Positions 10,054 through 18,883 are shown, numbered from the stretch's first letter. The stretch: DNA of 40,308 nucleotides from Humibacillus sp. (GCA_030452985.1 JAKDLG010000027.1:1-40308); one strand, 5' to 3'. Translations and numbers: made by a program. Notes: generated by a model from the sequence alone, not told the origin.

Positions 10054-10188
10054 TTACTCGCCGGCGTCGCCGAGGCCGATGGGCTGGTCGGAGTCTCCCA
10101 CCGCGTCGGCGATCTCCTCCTCGGGTCGCGGCGGCACCGTCTGGTCCTCTTCGAGAACCTCGAGCTCGTGGTCGGGCTGCTTGACCAT
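10054..10188 (-). CDS. Small acidic hypothetical protein
   Basis: A 44-residue ORF beginning MVKQPDHELEVLEEDQ, with 13 Asp/Glu residues and a strongly negative C-terminal half (PEEEIADAVGDSDQ). It contains no Cys, Trp or hydrophobic segment and is probably disordered. The ATG at 10188 has AAGGGAG a few bases upstream, better than most starts in this window, and a TAGACT -10-like motif lies about 40 nt upstream. It lies 75 bases after era on the same strand. I do not recognise the family. Its reality rests on the ribosome-binding site and position; the alternative is an untranslated 3' region of era. Confidence 0.5.
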   Translation of the reverse strand: MVKQPDHELEVLEEDQTVPPRPEEEIADAVGDSDQPIGLGDAGE

Positions 10189-10262
10189 CACGTCTCCCTT
10201 GTCTGAGCCGTCGCGCTGCTCTCGCAGTCTAGCCAGGGGCGCCACGCGGGCCTGCCGAGGTG

Positions 10263-11273
10263 TCAGAAGCCGAGGCGCTGCATCTGCTTCGGGTCGCGCT
10301 GCCAGTCCTTGGCCACCTTGACGTGCAGGTCGAGATAGACCCGCTGGCCGAGCAGGGCCTCGATCGCCGTGCGCGAGTTCGTGCCGACCTCGCGCAGACG
10401 GGAGCCACCCCGGCCGATGATGATGGCCTTCTGGCTCGGCCGTTCGACGAACACGTTGACCCGCACGTCGAGCAGGGGGCTGTCGGCGGGGCGTCCCTCA
10501 CGGGGCACCATCTCCTCGACCACGACCGCCAGCGAGTGCGGCAGCTCGTCGCGCACTCCCTCGAGCGCGGCCTCCCGCACCAGCTCGGCGATCATGACGA
10601 CGTCCGGCTCATCGGTGAGCACCCCGTCGGGGTAGAGCTGGGGTGAGCGCGGCAGGAACGAGCTGAGCAGGTCGCGCACCTGGCTCACCTGCTCCCCCGA
10701 GACCGCCGAGCAGGGGATGATGGCGTCCCACTCCCCCAGCCGGTCGATGGCGATCAGGTGTTCGGCGACCTTCTCGCGGCTGACCCGGTCGGTCTTGGTG
10801 GCGATGGCCACGACCGGCCGCTTGCGCACCGACCGCAGCTCACGAAGCTCGTTCGCGATGTAGGCGTCACCCGGCCCGGGCCGCTCGTCGGCCGGCAGGC
10901 AGAACCCGATCACGTCGACCTCGAGCAGGGTCGCGCGGACCAGATCGTTGAGCCGCTCCCCCAGCAGGGTGCGCGGCTTGTGCAGACCGGGCGTGTCGAC
11001 GAGAACCAGCTGAGCGGCATCGGTGGTGGAGATGCCGCGGATCGTGTGTCGGGTCGTCTGCGGCTTCGAGCTGGTGATCGCGACCTTCTGCCCGACCAGC
11101 GCGTTGGTCAGGGTCGACTTGCCGGCGTTGGGCCGACCGATGAGGCAGGCGAAACCGGCCCGGTAGGACGCCGGGCGACCCCCCGGGCGGAACCCGGCGA
11201 GGGGCTCGAGATCAGAGCCGGCATCGGAGCCCGTCCGAGCAGCTGCGGCGGGCGGATCGTCAGTGCTGGCCAT
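10263..11273 (-). CDS. era: Ribosome-assembly GTPase Era
   Basis: Binds the 3' end of 16S rRNA and checks 30S maturation. It is 336 residues. A disordered N-terminal extension of about 38 residues, rich in Ala/Asp/Pro, precedes the G domain: G1 GRPNAGKS (46-53), G3 DTPGLHKP, G4 TKTD. The C-terminal KH domain has IIIGRGGSRLREVGTNSR. The extension is longer than in E. coli Era but common in Actinobacteria. The ATG at 11273 overlaps the end of the upstream CNNM/CBS gene by 14 bases, so the two are translationally linked. Grouping with ybeY and phoH is the usual actinobacterial arrangement. Confidence 0.95.
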   Translation of the reverse strand: MASTDDPPAAAARTGSDAGSDLEPLAGFRPGGRPASYRAGFACLIGRPNAGKSTLTNALVGQKVAITSSKPQTTRHTIRGISTTDAAQLVLVDTPGLHKPRTLLGERLNDLVRATLLEVDVIGFCLPADERPGPGDAYIANELRELRSVRKRPVVAIATKTDRVSREKVAEHLIAIDRLGEWDAIIPCSAVSGEQVSQVRDLLSSFLPRSPQLYPDGVLTDEPDVVMIAELVREAALEGVRDELPHSLAVVVEEMVPREGRPADSPLLDVRVNVFVERPSQKAIIIGRGGSRLREVGTNSRTAIEALLGQRVYLDLHVKVAKDWQRDPKQMQRLGF

Positions 11274-12567
11274 GAGCTGCCTCGGTGTCGGTGTCCACGT
11301 CGTCAGTCTCCTCGGTTTCGACCCGGCCGACGATGACCGACGCCACGCGGTGCCGGCGACCGGCCATCCGCTCGGCGGTCAGCGTCAGGCCGGCGACGGT
11401 GGCGGCCGAGCCCACGATCGGCACCCGGCCGATCATCTTGGTCAGCAGTCCGCCGACCGTGTCGACGTCCTCCTCCTCGATCTCGACGTCGAACAGCTCG
11501 GCCAGGTCGTCGATGTCCATCGACGCCGGCACGCGTAGGGTGCCGTCGGGCAGATGCTCGACGACGGGAGCGTCGCGGTCGTGCTCGTCGGAGATCTCAC
11601 CGACGATCTCCTCGATGATGTCCTCGATCGTGACCAGCCCTGCCGTGCCGCCATACTCGTCGACGACGATGGCGAAGTGGGTCTGGTCGAGCTGCATCTC
11701 GCGCAGCAGGTCATCGACCGGCTTGCTCTCGGGCACGAAGTGCATCGGCCGCATCACCTCGGTCGCCAGGTGCTTCGCGTCGTCGGGGGCAGCGTTGAGG
11801 CGACGGGCGACGTCCTTGAAGTAGAGCAGTCCGCGCACGTCGTCGCTGTCGTCGCCGACGACGGGAATACGCGAGAAACCCGACCGCAGGAAGAGCGACA
11901 TGGCGCTGCGCAGCGTCTTGTCGGCGTCGAGCACGACCATGTCGGTGCGGGGCACCATGACCTCACGGGCCACGGTGTCGCCGAGCTCGAACACCGAGTT
12001 GAGCATCTCGCGCTCGTCGGCCTCGATGACCGAGGAGTCGCCGGCCAGGTCGAGCAGGTCACGCAGCTCTGACTCGGTCTGGAAGGGGCCGTCGGTGTAG
12101 CCCGCGCCCGGGGTGACGGCATTGCCGAGCACCACGAGCAGCTTGGCGATCGGGCCCAGGACGCGGCGCAGGCCGACTGCGAACGGGGCACTCCACAGCG
12201 CCACGGTGTCGTAGTTCTGTCGACCGAGGGTGCGGGGCGAGACCCCGACGATGACGAACGAGACCACCGCCATGATCGCGATGCTGATCAGAGCACGCCA
12301 CCAGGTCGACTCGACCTGGCCCGCGACGGCGAGCGTGACCAGCACGGCCGCCGTGGCCTCCGCGACCACGCGGAGGAAGGCGATGACAGCGAGGTAGGCC
12401 GGCGAGTCACCGACGACGGTCATGAGCGACTTGGCGCCAGACCGTCCCTCGTCGAACAGCTCGTGGGCTCGCACCCGCGACATGCGGAAGATCGCTGCCT
12501 CGGAGGCGGACAGGACAAAGGCGATGACAACGCTGATGAGCGCCGGGAGAACCAGTTGGGGAAGCAT
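11260..12567 (-). CDS. CNNM/CBS-domain membrane protein (HlyC/CorC family)
   Basis: Membrane protein of the family linked to magnesium/cobalt efflux (older name haemolysin-like); the substrate is not established. It is 435 residues. The CNNM region has hydrophobic helices near residues 3-22, about 55-80 and 85-110. A conserved cytosolic stretch follows (NSVFELGDTVAREVMVPRTD), then a CBS pair (FSRIPVVGDDSDDVRGLLY and FAIVVDEYGGTAGLVTIEDI). A CorC/HlyC-associated domain lies at the C-terminus (VGGLLTKMIGRVP). The ATG at 12567 gives MLPQLVLPAL with the first helix at the N-terminus, as in homologues. In-frame codons further upstream lie inside ybeY and are rejected. Its stop overlaps the era start. 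Confidence 0.9.
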   Translation of the reverse strand: MLPQLVLPALISVVIAFVLSASEAAIFRMSRVRAHELFDEGRSGAKSLMTVVGDSPAYLAVIAFLRVVAEATAAVLVTLAVAGQVESTWWRALISIAIMAVVSFVIVGVSPRTLGRQNYDTVALWSAPFAVGLRRVLGPIAKLLVVLGNAVTPGAGYTDGPFQTESELRDLLDLAGDSSVIEADEREMLNSVFELGDTVAREVMVPRTDMVVLDADKTLRSAMSLFLRSGFSRIPVVGDDSDDVRGLLYFKDVARRLNAAPDDAKHLATEVMRPMHFVPESKPVDDLLREMQLDQTHFAIVVDEYGGTAGLVTIEDIIEEIVGEISDEHDRDAPVVEHLPDGTLRVPASMDIDDLAELFDVEIEEEDVDTVGGLLTKMIGRVPIVGSAATVAGLTLTAERMAGRRHRVASVIVGRVETEETDDVDTDTEAAHGQH

Positions 12568-12581
12568 CTCGAAAGGGGCGC

Positions 12582-13049
12582 TCAGTCGCTCGGTCGGTTG
12601 CGGGTGGCGAGAAAGGTGAGCAACAGCTGACGTTGCAGCTCGAACATCTCCCGTTCCTCGTCGGCCTCGGCATGGTCGTAGCCGAGCAGGTGCAGGATGC
12701 CGTGAGTGGTCAGCAGCAGCAGCTCCTCGATCGTGGCGTGCCCCGCCTCGCGTGCCTGCTGGGCGGCCACCGACGGGCACAGCACGATGTCGCCGAGGGT
12801 GCCTTCCTCGGGCTCCTGCCCCTCCCGGCCCGGCCGCAGCTCGTCCATCGGGAAACTCATGACGTCGGTCGGGCCAGGGAGGTCCATCCACTGCACGTGG
12901 AGCACCTCCATCGCCGGCTCGTCGATGAGCTTGATGCACAGGTCGGCCTGGGGGTGGACCTTCATCTGCGCAAGAACGTAGCGGGCGCAGGCGAGCAGCT
13001 CGAGCTCGTCGACCTGGGCGTCGGTCTCGTTCAGCACGTCGATGCTCAT
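12582..13049 (-). CDS. ybeY: Endoribonuclease YbeY
   Basis: Single-strand RNase that matures the 16S rRNA 3' end and takes part in ribosome quality control. It is 155 residues. The zinc site HxxxHxxxxxH is complete: His116, His120 and His126 in [11 protein letters not shown]. The upstream conserved strand [10 protein letters not shown] is present. The start overlaps the phoH stop as ATGA, and the next gene begins 14 bases after its stop. The phoH-ybeY-CBS-era series is the standard order in this phylum. Confidence 0.95.
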   Translation of the reverse strand: MSIDVLNETDAQVDELELLACARYVLAQMKVHPQADLCIKLIDEPAMEVLHVQWMDLPGPTDVMSFPMDELRPGREGQEPEEGTLGDIVLCPSVAAQQAREAGHATIEELLLLTTHGILHLLGYDHAEADEEREMFELQRQLLLTFLATRNRPSD

Positions 13050-14173
13050 GCGCGCGCCCCCCTCGCCGGGCGCGCAGCTGCGGCACTCTTCGCTGCTCGG
13101 GCGGCCTTCTCCGCGCCGCGACGCTGCTTCTCGGTGCGCAGGTCGTCTCGCTCGTAGGCGTCGACGATGGCGCTGACCAGCCGGTGGCGCACGACGTCGT
13201 GCGAGGTCAGCTCGGCGAAGTGGATGTCGTCGACGTCGCCGAGGATGTCGCGCACGATACGCAGCCCCGACTTCGTGCCGCCGGGCAGGTCGACCTGGGT
13301 GATGTCGCCGGTGACGACCATCTTCGAGCCGAAGCCGAGCCGGGTCAGGAACATCTTCATCTGCTCGCTGGAGGTGTTCTGCGCCTCGTCGAGGATGATG
13401 AACGCATCGTTGAGCGACCGCCCCCGCATGTAGGCCAGCGGGGCCACCTCGATCGTGCCCGCGGCCATCAGCCGAGGGATCGTCTCGGGGCTGACCATGT
13501 CGTGCAGGGCGTCGTAGAGCGGTCGCAGGTACGGGTCGATCTTGTCGTTGAGGGTTCCAGGGAGAAAGCCGAGACGCTCCCCCGCCTCGACCGCCGGCCG
13601 GGTCAGGATGATGCGGTTCACCTGCTTGGCCTGCAATGCCGCCACCGCCTTGGCCATGGCGAGGTAGGTTTTGCCCGTGCCGGCCGGACCGATGCCGAAC
13701 ACGACGGTGTGCTGGTCGATGGCATCGACGTACCGCTTCTGGTTCAGGGTCTTGGGCCGGATCGTGCGGCCCCGGTTGCTCACGATGTTCATCGTGAGCA
13801 CGTCGGCCGGCCGCTCGACGGTCTGGCTGCGCAGCATCGAGATCGAGCGCTCGACGGCGTCACGGTTGAGCAGCTGCCCGGTGGAGACGATCGTCAGCAG
13901 CTCGTCGACGAGGCCGTCAATGATCTCGAGCTCGGGGGCCGGGCCGGTGAAGGTCATCTCGTTGCCGCGAACGTGGGTGTCGACCAGCGGGAACTGGCGC
14001 TCCATGGTGCGCAGCAGCTCATCGCGTGGGCCGAGCAGGGCCACCATCTCGATCGGCGGCGGCACCTCGCGGACGAGCAGCGGTCCCGCGGTGGCGGCGT
14101 CCGAACGCTGCGAGCGCTCGCTGGCGGGTGTGACGGGGGTGAGGTCGGGGTTCACGGCTTCGGCATCAGTCAT
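13046..14173 (-). CDS. phoH: PhoH-family ATPase (PhoH-like/PhoL)
   Basis: ATP-binding protein related to the helicase-like PhoH family, probably acting with YbeY in RNA metabolism. It is 375 residues. The N-terminal part resembles the KH-like region of PhoL ([15 protein letters not shown]). Walker A is GPAGTGKT (162-169) and Walker B is [11 protein letters not shown], followed by [13 protein letters not shown]. The C-terminal tail is rich in Arg, Lys and Ala. The start codon ATG 14173 is supported by AGGGG 6-7 nt upstream and a TAGAAT -10 10 nt upstream, so the 5' leader is only a few bases. Overlaps ybeY by ATGA. Confidence 0.94.
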   Translation of the reverse strand: MTDAEAVNPDLTPVTPASERSQRSDAATAGPLLVREVPPPIEMVALLGPRDELLRTMERQFPLVDTHVRGNEMTFTGPAPELEIIDGLVDELLTIVSTGQLLNRDAVERSISMLRSQTVERPADVLTMNIVSNRGRTIRPKTLNQKRYVDAIDQHTVVFGIGPAGTGKTYLAMAKAVAALQAKQVNRIILTRPAVEAGERLGFLPGTLNDKIDPYLRPLYDALHDMVSPETIPRLMAAGTIEVAPLAYMRGRSLNDAFIILDEAQNTSSEQMKMFLTRLGFGSKMVVTGDITQVDLPGGTKSGLRIVRDILGDVDDIHFAELTSHDVVRHRLVSAIVDAYERDDLRTEKQRRGAEKAARAAKSAAAARPARGARA

Positions 14174-14183
14174 GTTGCCCCTG

Positions 14184-14189
14184 ATTCTA
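14184..14189 (-). promoter_or_regulatory. -10 element of the phoH-ybeY-CBS-era operon
   Basis: TAGAAT on the minus strand, 10 nt before the phoH ATG. It overlaps the stop codon of the upstream S10 gene, so the operon can be transcribed independently of it. Confidence 0.5.
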
Positions 14190-15701
14190 CGGTCCCTGTG
14201 TCGCGGCCCTCACCAGGAAGTCGGCGAGGTCGGCGCTCTGCTGCACCCGGGAGGGTTCGTGGAGGTACATCATGTGGCCGGCCGGGTAGTACCGGTGCTC
14301 GATGTTGGGACGCAGCTGTGGCGGCAGCTGCAGGTGCGCGATGACGTCCTGCGCCGCGAAGTAGGGGGTGGCCCCGTCGTACCAGCCGTAGGCGACATGC
14401 ACCCGAAGGTGGGGGTTCTGGCGCATCGCCCGTTCCAGCAGCGGTGACACGTCGATCGGGCGGCCCTCGAAGTCCTTGAACGACCATGGGTGCACCCGCG
14501 AGGTGATCTGCTCGTAGTGCAGGTCGCTCTCGTAGCCGAGGTCGTCGCGGACGTAGTGGTTCCAGGCGGCCGCGTACGGACCCGCGATCGCGTCCATCGA
14601 CGGGTCGGCATCCATCTCTTCGGCGATGGCCCGCGCCGCCGGGCCCGTGAAACGACCGTCGAGCCGCCCGACACTGAGGCGCTCGTCGCGGAGCAGCTCG
14701 GTGAAGTAGCGCCAGTGTTCGATGCGCAGGTCGGCCCGGTCGACGTAGCCCTCCGTGAGCCCGCTGAGCCGGGCGAGGGTCGCCACCGCGTCACTGCGTT
14801 CGGATGCCGTGAGCCGCGAACCGCGGCTGAGCACCCACGGGTAGTCACGGGCCGCATAAGCCTCCGCCTCGGCCAGCAGCTCCTCGAGAGTGCGGCCTGG
14901 GTGTCGACCGTGCACGTGCGCGATGGCGGCGTAGGTCGGCAGGTAGAGGGCGTGCGCCCGGTCGTTGCGCTGTTTGTCGAAGTCGACCGAGCTCAGGTCG
15001 AGCACGCTGGAGATGAGGATGAGCCCGTTGAGGAACATGCCGTAGCGCTCCTGCAGGTGAGCCGTGAGGGCGGCCCCGCGCAGCGTGCCGTACGACTCAC
15101 CGGCGACGAACTTCGGTGACATCCAGCGCCGGTTTCGCGAGGTCCAGAGCCGGATCAGCTCACCGACCGACTCGATGTCCTTCTGGTAGGCGTGATAGTC
15201 GCCGGGCTTGCCCCCCTCGACCGACCTCGAGTAGCCGGTCGAGACGGGGTCGATGAAGACGAGGTCGCTGACGGTCAGCAGCGAGTCGGGGTTCGGCACC
15301 AGGTCGTAAGGCGGGGCCGCGAGGGCGCCGGCGTCTCCACCGACGACCCGCCGAGGGCCGAGCAGGCCCAGATGCAGCCAGACGCTCGAGCTGCCGGGGC
15401 CACCGTTGAAGGCGAAGGTCACCGGTCGCGTGCGCGGGTCGGTGCCGTCCAGCACATAGCTGGTGATCGAGAGCTCGGCCCTGGCCCGGTTGCCGCCGAA
15501 CGTGCCGTCGGTGTGCTCCTCCTCGCGCAGCACGATGCGGCCCGTGGTTGCCGTGTACTCCAGTCTCGCGCCGTCCACCTCGAGAACGTGGTGCGTGGTG
15601 ACCGTGTCGTCGACCGGGTCGGGCTTGTCGGCGGACGGGCGGGTGCTCGGACCGGTCGGTTCGGCCGGGGCCACCGTCGTGGCGGCGGCATCCTCGGCCA
15701 C
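14187..15701 (-). CDS. S10-family serine carboxypeptidase-like protein
   Basis: Serine peptidase fold of the carboxypeptidase Y/S10 group, 504 residues. It shows the oxyanion motif FNGGPGSSSVWLHLG (98-112), the nucleophile Ser203 in GESYG, the acid Asp442 (GWYDGATP) and the catalytic His476 (PAGHMMYLH). All three catalytic residues are present. There is no signal peptide: the N-terminus is polar and rich in Ala/Pro/Asp. That is odd for S10 enzymes, which usually act in acidic external or lysosomal spaces. It begins 2 bases after the HIT gene stop and is likely co-transcribed with it. Substrate unknown. Confidence 0.88.
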   Translation of the reverse strand: MAEDAAATTVAPAEPTGPSTRPSADKPDPVDDTVTTHHVLEVDGARLEYTATTGRIVLREEEHTDGTFGGNRARAELSITSYVLDGTDPRTRPVTFAFNGGPGSSSVWLHLGLLGPRRVVGGDAGALAAPPYDLVPNPDSLLTVSDLVFIDPVSTGYSRSVEGGKPGDYHAYQKDIESVGELIRLWTSRNRRWMSPKFVAGESYGTLRGAALTAHLQERYGMFLNGLILISSVLDLSSVDFDKQRNDRAHALYLPTYAAIAHVHGRHPGRTLEELLAEAEAYAARDYPWVLSRGSRLTASERSDAVATLARLSGLTEGYVDRADLRIEHWRYFTELLRDERLSVGRLDGRFTGPAARAIAEEMDADPSMDAIAGPYAAAWNHYVRDDLGYESDLHYEQITSRVHPWSFKDFEGRPIDVSPLLERAMRQNPHLRVHVAYGWYDGATPYFAAQDVIAHLQLPPQLRPNIEHRYYPAGHMMYLHEPSRVQQSADLADFLVRAATQGP

Positions 15702-15703
15702 CG

Positions 15704-16054
15704 TCAGAGCCCCAGCCCGTGCTCGCTGAAGTCGGCCCCGCCCAGCACGTGAGCGTGCGCGTGGAAGATGGTCTGGCCCGCCCCCGCACCGGTGTTGAAG
15801 ACGACACGGTGGTTCTCGGCCACCCCCTCCGAACGCGCCACCTGCGACACCAGCGCGAACACGTCGGCGAGGTCGTCGCTCGAGGCCGCGGCCAGTGCGC
15901 CCACGTTCGGCACGTGGCGCCTCGGCACCACGAGCACGTGCACCGGGGCCTGCGGGTTGATGTCGCGGAACGCGATCGATCGTTCGCTCTCGGCCAGCAG
16001 GTCCGTGGGTAGCTCGCCGGACACGATGCGGCAGAACAGGCAGTCTTCGCTCAT
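15704..16054 (-). CDS. HIT-family nucleotide-binding protein
   Basis: Small histidine-triad hydrolase or transferase acting on nucleoside phosphoramidates or dinucleotides; 116 residues. The triad His98-x-His100-x-His102 (HAHAH) is intact. The zinc site of the HINT subgroup is indicated by Cys5/Cys8 (CLFCRI) and His47. ATG 16054 lies 6 nt after a TACAGT -10 element with no Shine-Dalgarno. A HIT gene between rsmE and phoH is part of the conserved gene order; here the sigma factor unit has been inserted between HIT and rsmE. Confidence 0.93.
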   Translation of the reverse strand: MSEDCLFCRIVSGELPTDLLAESERSIAFRDINPQAPVHVLVVPRRHVPNVGALAAASSDDLADVFALVSQVARSEGVAENHRVVFNTGAGAGQTIFHAHAHVLGGADFSEHGLGL

Positions 16055-16060
16055 CCCAGC

Positions 16061-16066
16061 ACTGTA
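16061..16066 (-). promoter_or_regulatory. -10 element of the HIT-S10 unit
   Basis: TACAGT on the minus strand followed by 6 nt and the HIT ATG. Leaderless arrangement, divergent from the sigma factor gene. Confidence 0.55.
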
Positions 16067-16119
16067 GAGGTCAACCAGAAGCCGCACCTGGGCGTCTCCT
16101 GGTCGTGAGAGCGTTGGGC

Positions 16120-16815
16120 ATGGCTGAGAGCGAGCTCGGTGGCGCCCATCCCGAAGAACGGCGGTCTGTCCGCACCGGTCCGACTGCGGCATCCGGGTCC
16201 CGCGGGGCCACGCCTGCGACGGTGTTCAACGGGTCCAGCGTGTCCGCCGACCGCGGCATCGCCGACCTCTATGCCGCCCACTGGAACCGGCTGGTAAGGC
16301 TGGCCTGGTTGCTGCTGCGCGACCAGCTCGCCGCCGAGGACGTCGTGCAGGACGCCTTCGTGGCCACTCACCGACACTGGAGCTCGATCCGCGAGGGCGG
16401 GCGAGTCGTGGGCTACCTGCAGACAGCGGTCGTCAACGGCTGCCGGTCGGTGCAGCGCCACCGCGTGGTCGTCGACCGGCAGAACGTCAAGGAGGCCGCC
16501 GCCGCCGACGCGCCCGGACGGGCCAGCCTCGACAGCGCCGAGGCCAAGGCGATGGATGCCGTCGAGCGCGAGGCCATGGTCGATGCCCTGGGCACACTTC
16601 CGACCCGCCAGCGCGAGGTTCTCGTGCTGCGCTACTACGCCGACCTCAGCGAGGCCCAGATCGCCGCAGCCCTCGAGATCTCGGCCGGCACCGTCAAGGC
16701 GCACGCCCACCGTGGGCTGAGCACGCTCCGACGATCCATGAGCGTCCACCACCCCGACCACACGGACCACCCTGATCAACCTGAACTGTCGAACGACCCC
16801 ACGGAGCAGACATGA
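16120..16815 (+). CDS. ECF RNA polymerase sigma factor (SigE-type)
   Basis: Directs RNA polymerase to a small regulon, probably in response to an envelope signal. It is 231 residues from ATG 16120. After a disordered N-terminus of about 45 residues, region 2 is visible (ADLYAAHWNRLVRLAWLLL, then AAEDVVQDAFVATHRHW). Region 4 follows (LPTRQREVLVLRYYADLSE, AQIAAALEISAGTVKAHAHR), with its helix-turn-helix. The C-terminal tail has HHPDHTDHPDQP, a short His/Asp/Pro run. The true start could be GTG 16105 or even GTG 16222, because the conserved part begins at about 16245. The stop overlaps the next gene as ATGA. Confidence 0.9.
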   Translation: MAESELGGAHPEERRSVRTGPTAASGSRGATPATVFNGSSVSADRGIADLYAAHWNRLVRLAWLLLRDQLAAEDVVQDAFVATHRHWSSIREGGRVVGYLQTAVVNGCRSVQRHRVVVDRQNVKEAAAADAPGRASLDSAEAKAMDAVEREAMVDALGTLPTRQREVLVLRYYADLSEAQIAAALEISAGTVKAHAHRGLSTLRRSMSVHHPDHTDHPDQPELSNDPTEQT

Positions 16816-18074
16816 CCCCCGACGAGCACCTTCCCGCCGATCGTCACGGGCGCGAGTCACCGCCTCGACCGCCCGCGTCCGACGAGCCGGTCATGATCGG
16901 CTCGGAGCTGCGCGACGTCGAGGTCGGCCTGCGCGCTGCCCTGCACGATGAGGCCGACCGGATCACCCCGGGCAACCGCCTTGACGCCATTCTGGCGGCC
17001 GGCCAGGCCGAGTCGGTCTCGGCGGCCCGACACCGACGCTGGCTCCTGCCCGTGGCGGCGGCCGCTGCCGCCGCGGTCGTGGTGGGGGGCGCCCTCGTGG
17101 TCGGCAACCGGCAGGGCAACGCCCCACCGGTGGTCGGGGGGCCGACGACGAGAGCCGCCGTCGACTCCGCGTCATCGGGAAGCACCTCGCCCTCGACCCT
17201 GCCGACCTCCACCGGGCCCTCGAGCGTGCCCACCCAGACCGCCTCGTCGCCGGTGGTGGTGTCGCGGCCGACCACTGCGGCGACCACGACCAGCGCAGCC
17301 CCGACGACCACCACGAACACGACCCCACCCCCGGCCGTGACCTCGGCCTCGGTGCCGGTCTACTACGTCGGCGACCGACAGGGCAACGACGTGCTGTTCC
17401 GCGAGTTCGTCCGCGCCGACGTGACGAACCCGGTGTCACCGACCACCAAGGTCGTGGCCGCCGTACGCACGGCGATGAGCAGCGCCCCCGACGGTTCGGG
17501 GTACCGGTCCCGGTGGGCGGGCATCGACCTGGTGGGCGGCGAGGTGACGGCTGACGGCATCCGGCTCGAGCTGTCGCGCGGGCTCACCGGCCTGTCGACC
17601 GCGAACTCGGCCGTGGCCGTTCAGCAGCTGGTCTGGACCGCCACGGCGGCCGCCGCCCCGGGCCCGCTCCAGGTCACGTTCACCCTCGCCGACGGAGGCG
17701 ATGCGGTGGCGCCGGGGCAGCCGACGTCGGGCACGTACACACGACCGACCGACGCGGGCGAGGTGTACTCACTGCTGTCGCCCCTGTGGATCGACAGCCC
17801 GGCTCGCGGCCAGGTCATCGCGTCGGGCACCGCGGTGACCGCGACGGGCCTCGCGAGCACGAACGAGGCCAACGTCGTCTGGCAGCTGCTCCAGAGTGGG
17901 AGGGTCGTCTCCAAGGGCGCCGTCACGGCCGCCACGTCGGCCCCCGCACGGGCAAAGTTCACCGTGCCCCTCGGCAAGCTCTCCCCCGGCGGCTACGTCA
18001 TCCGGGTCTACGAGGAGAGCGCCAAGGACGGGTCGGTCAGCGCCGAACAGAAGAGGCCCTTCACGGTGAAGTGA
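16812..18074 (+). CDS. Membrane-anchored GerMN-Gmad2 protein, probable partner of the sigma factor
   Basis: 420 residues. A cytosolic N-terminus of about 75 residues is followed by one transmembrane helix at 77-98 (LLPVAAAAAAAVVVGGALVV). A Thr/Ser/Pro-rich linker spans about 104-175. The outer part looks like a GerMN-type domain (VPVYYVGDRQGNDVLFREF, KVVAAVRTAMSSAP) and a C-terminal immunoglobulin-like Gmad2 domain (IDSPARGQVIASGTAV to the end). The gene overlaps the sigma factor by ATGA, the usual sign of a sigma/anti-sigma pair. The cytosolic segment (VEVGLRAALHDEADRITP) may bind the sigma factor. It lacks the zinc anti-sigma HxxxCxxC motif, so that role is an inference. Confidence 0.82.
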   Translation: MTPDEHLPADRHGRESPPRPPASDEPVMIGSELRDVEVGLRAALHDEADRITPGNRLDAILAAGQAESVSAARHRRWLLPVAAAAAAAVVVGGALVVGNRQGNAPPVVGGPTTRAAVDSASSGSTSPSTLPTSTGPSSVPTQTASSPVVVSRPTTAATTTSAAPTTTTNTTPPPAVTSASVPVYYVGDRQGNDVLFREFVRADVTNPVSPTTKVVAAVRTAMSSAPDGSGYRSRWAGIDLVGGEVTADGIRLELSRGLTGLSTANSAVAVQQLVWTATAAAAPGPLQVTFTLADGGDAVAPGQPTSGTYTRPTDAGEVYSLLSPLWIDSPARGQVIASGTAVTATGLASTNEANVVWQLLQSGRVVSKGAVTAATSAPARAKFTVPLGKLSPGGYVIRVYEESAKDGSVSAEQKRPFTVK

Positions 18075-18096
18075 GGCGCTTGCGCTCCTGGGGCCG

Positions 18097-18840
18097 TCAC
18101 TGCCAGCGGGCGCGGGCGCTGAGCACGGCCAAGGCGGCCGGGCCGGCCGACGACGCCCGCAGGATGGTCCGGCCCAGTCGTACCGGCCGGGCGCCGGCTG
18201 CAACCAGAGCGTCGAGCTCACGGTCGCTGATGCCCCCCTCAGGGCCCACCACGACGAGCACCTCGCCCGACTCGGGCAGCGCGACGTTCGACAGCGGGCG
18301 CTCGGCATCCTCGTGCAGCACCACCGTGAGAGTGCTGCGGTTGATCCGCTCGAGAAGTCCGGGCAGGTCGACCGGGCCGGAGGTGAACGGCATCCGGGAT
18401 CGCCGCGACTGCTTGGTAGCTCGCGTCACCACCGCCTCCCAGCGCGAGAGCGCCCGGGCCACCCGGTCGGGTCGCCACACGACGACACTGCGCTCGGCCT
18501 GCCAAGGCACCACCTCGTCGACGCCGAGCTCGGTGGCCGCCTCGATGGCCTGTTCGTCACGGTCACCCTTGGCCAGGGCCTGTACCAGCACGAAGACGGG
18601 CGACGGCGCCGGTTCGTCCTCCACGGCCAGCACGGTGCCCCGTACGACAGAACGGTCGACGGATGCCGCCTCGACCAGCACCCGCCGACCGCACCCGTCA
18701 GAGACGTAGAAGCACTGACCCGGACGCACCCTGACGACAGTCGCCGCGTGTCGGCCCTCGGCCCCGTCGAGGGTGGTCGACGCCCCGACGACGGCGTCGG
18801 CCACCGCCAGTGGGTCACCGAGGAAGAGCAGGTGGGTCAC
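18097..18840 (-). CDS. rsmE: 16S rRNA m3U1498 methyltransferase RsmE
   Basis: Methylates N3 of U1498 in 16S rRNA with S-adenosylmethionine. It is 247 residues, the family length. The PUA-like N-terminal domain has LDGAEGRHAATVVRVRPG. The SPOUT knot at the C-terminus has VVVGPEGGISDRELDALVAAG and LGRTILRASSAGPAALAVL. The GTG at 18840 (VTHLLFLGDP) is chosen because homologues start here and no other start codon lies between the dnaJ stop and this position in frame; the ribosome-binding site is weak. It starts 44 bases after dnaJ ends, same strand, as in other Actinobacteria. Confidence 0.92.
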   Translation of the reverse strand: MTHLLFLGDPLAVADAVVGASTTLDGAEGRHAATVVRVRPGQCFYVSDGCGRRVLVEAASVDRSVVRGTVLAVEDEPAPSPVFVLVQALAKGDRDEQAIEAATELGVDEVVPWQAERSVVVWRPDRVARALSRWEAVVTRATKQSRRSRMPFTSGPVDLPGLLERINRSTLTVVLHEDAERPLSNVALPESGEVLVVVGPEGGISDRELDALVAAGARPVRLGRTILRASSAGPAALAVLSARARWQ

Positions 18841-18883
18841 GTAGACGCCATCCGGCCCGGCGTGGCGCGACGGGTCAGCTGCC

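Noticed and set aside
11260..13086. Very long version of the CNNM/CBS protein starting upstream of ybeY
   Set aside because: The extra N-terminal 173 codons are the ybeY gene in another frame; the family starts at MLPQLVLPAL (12567).
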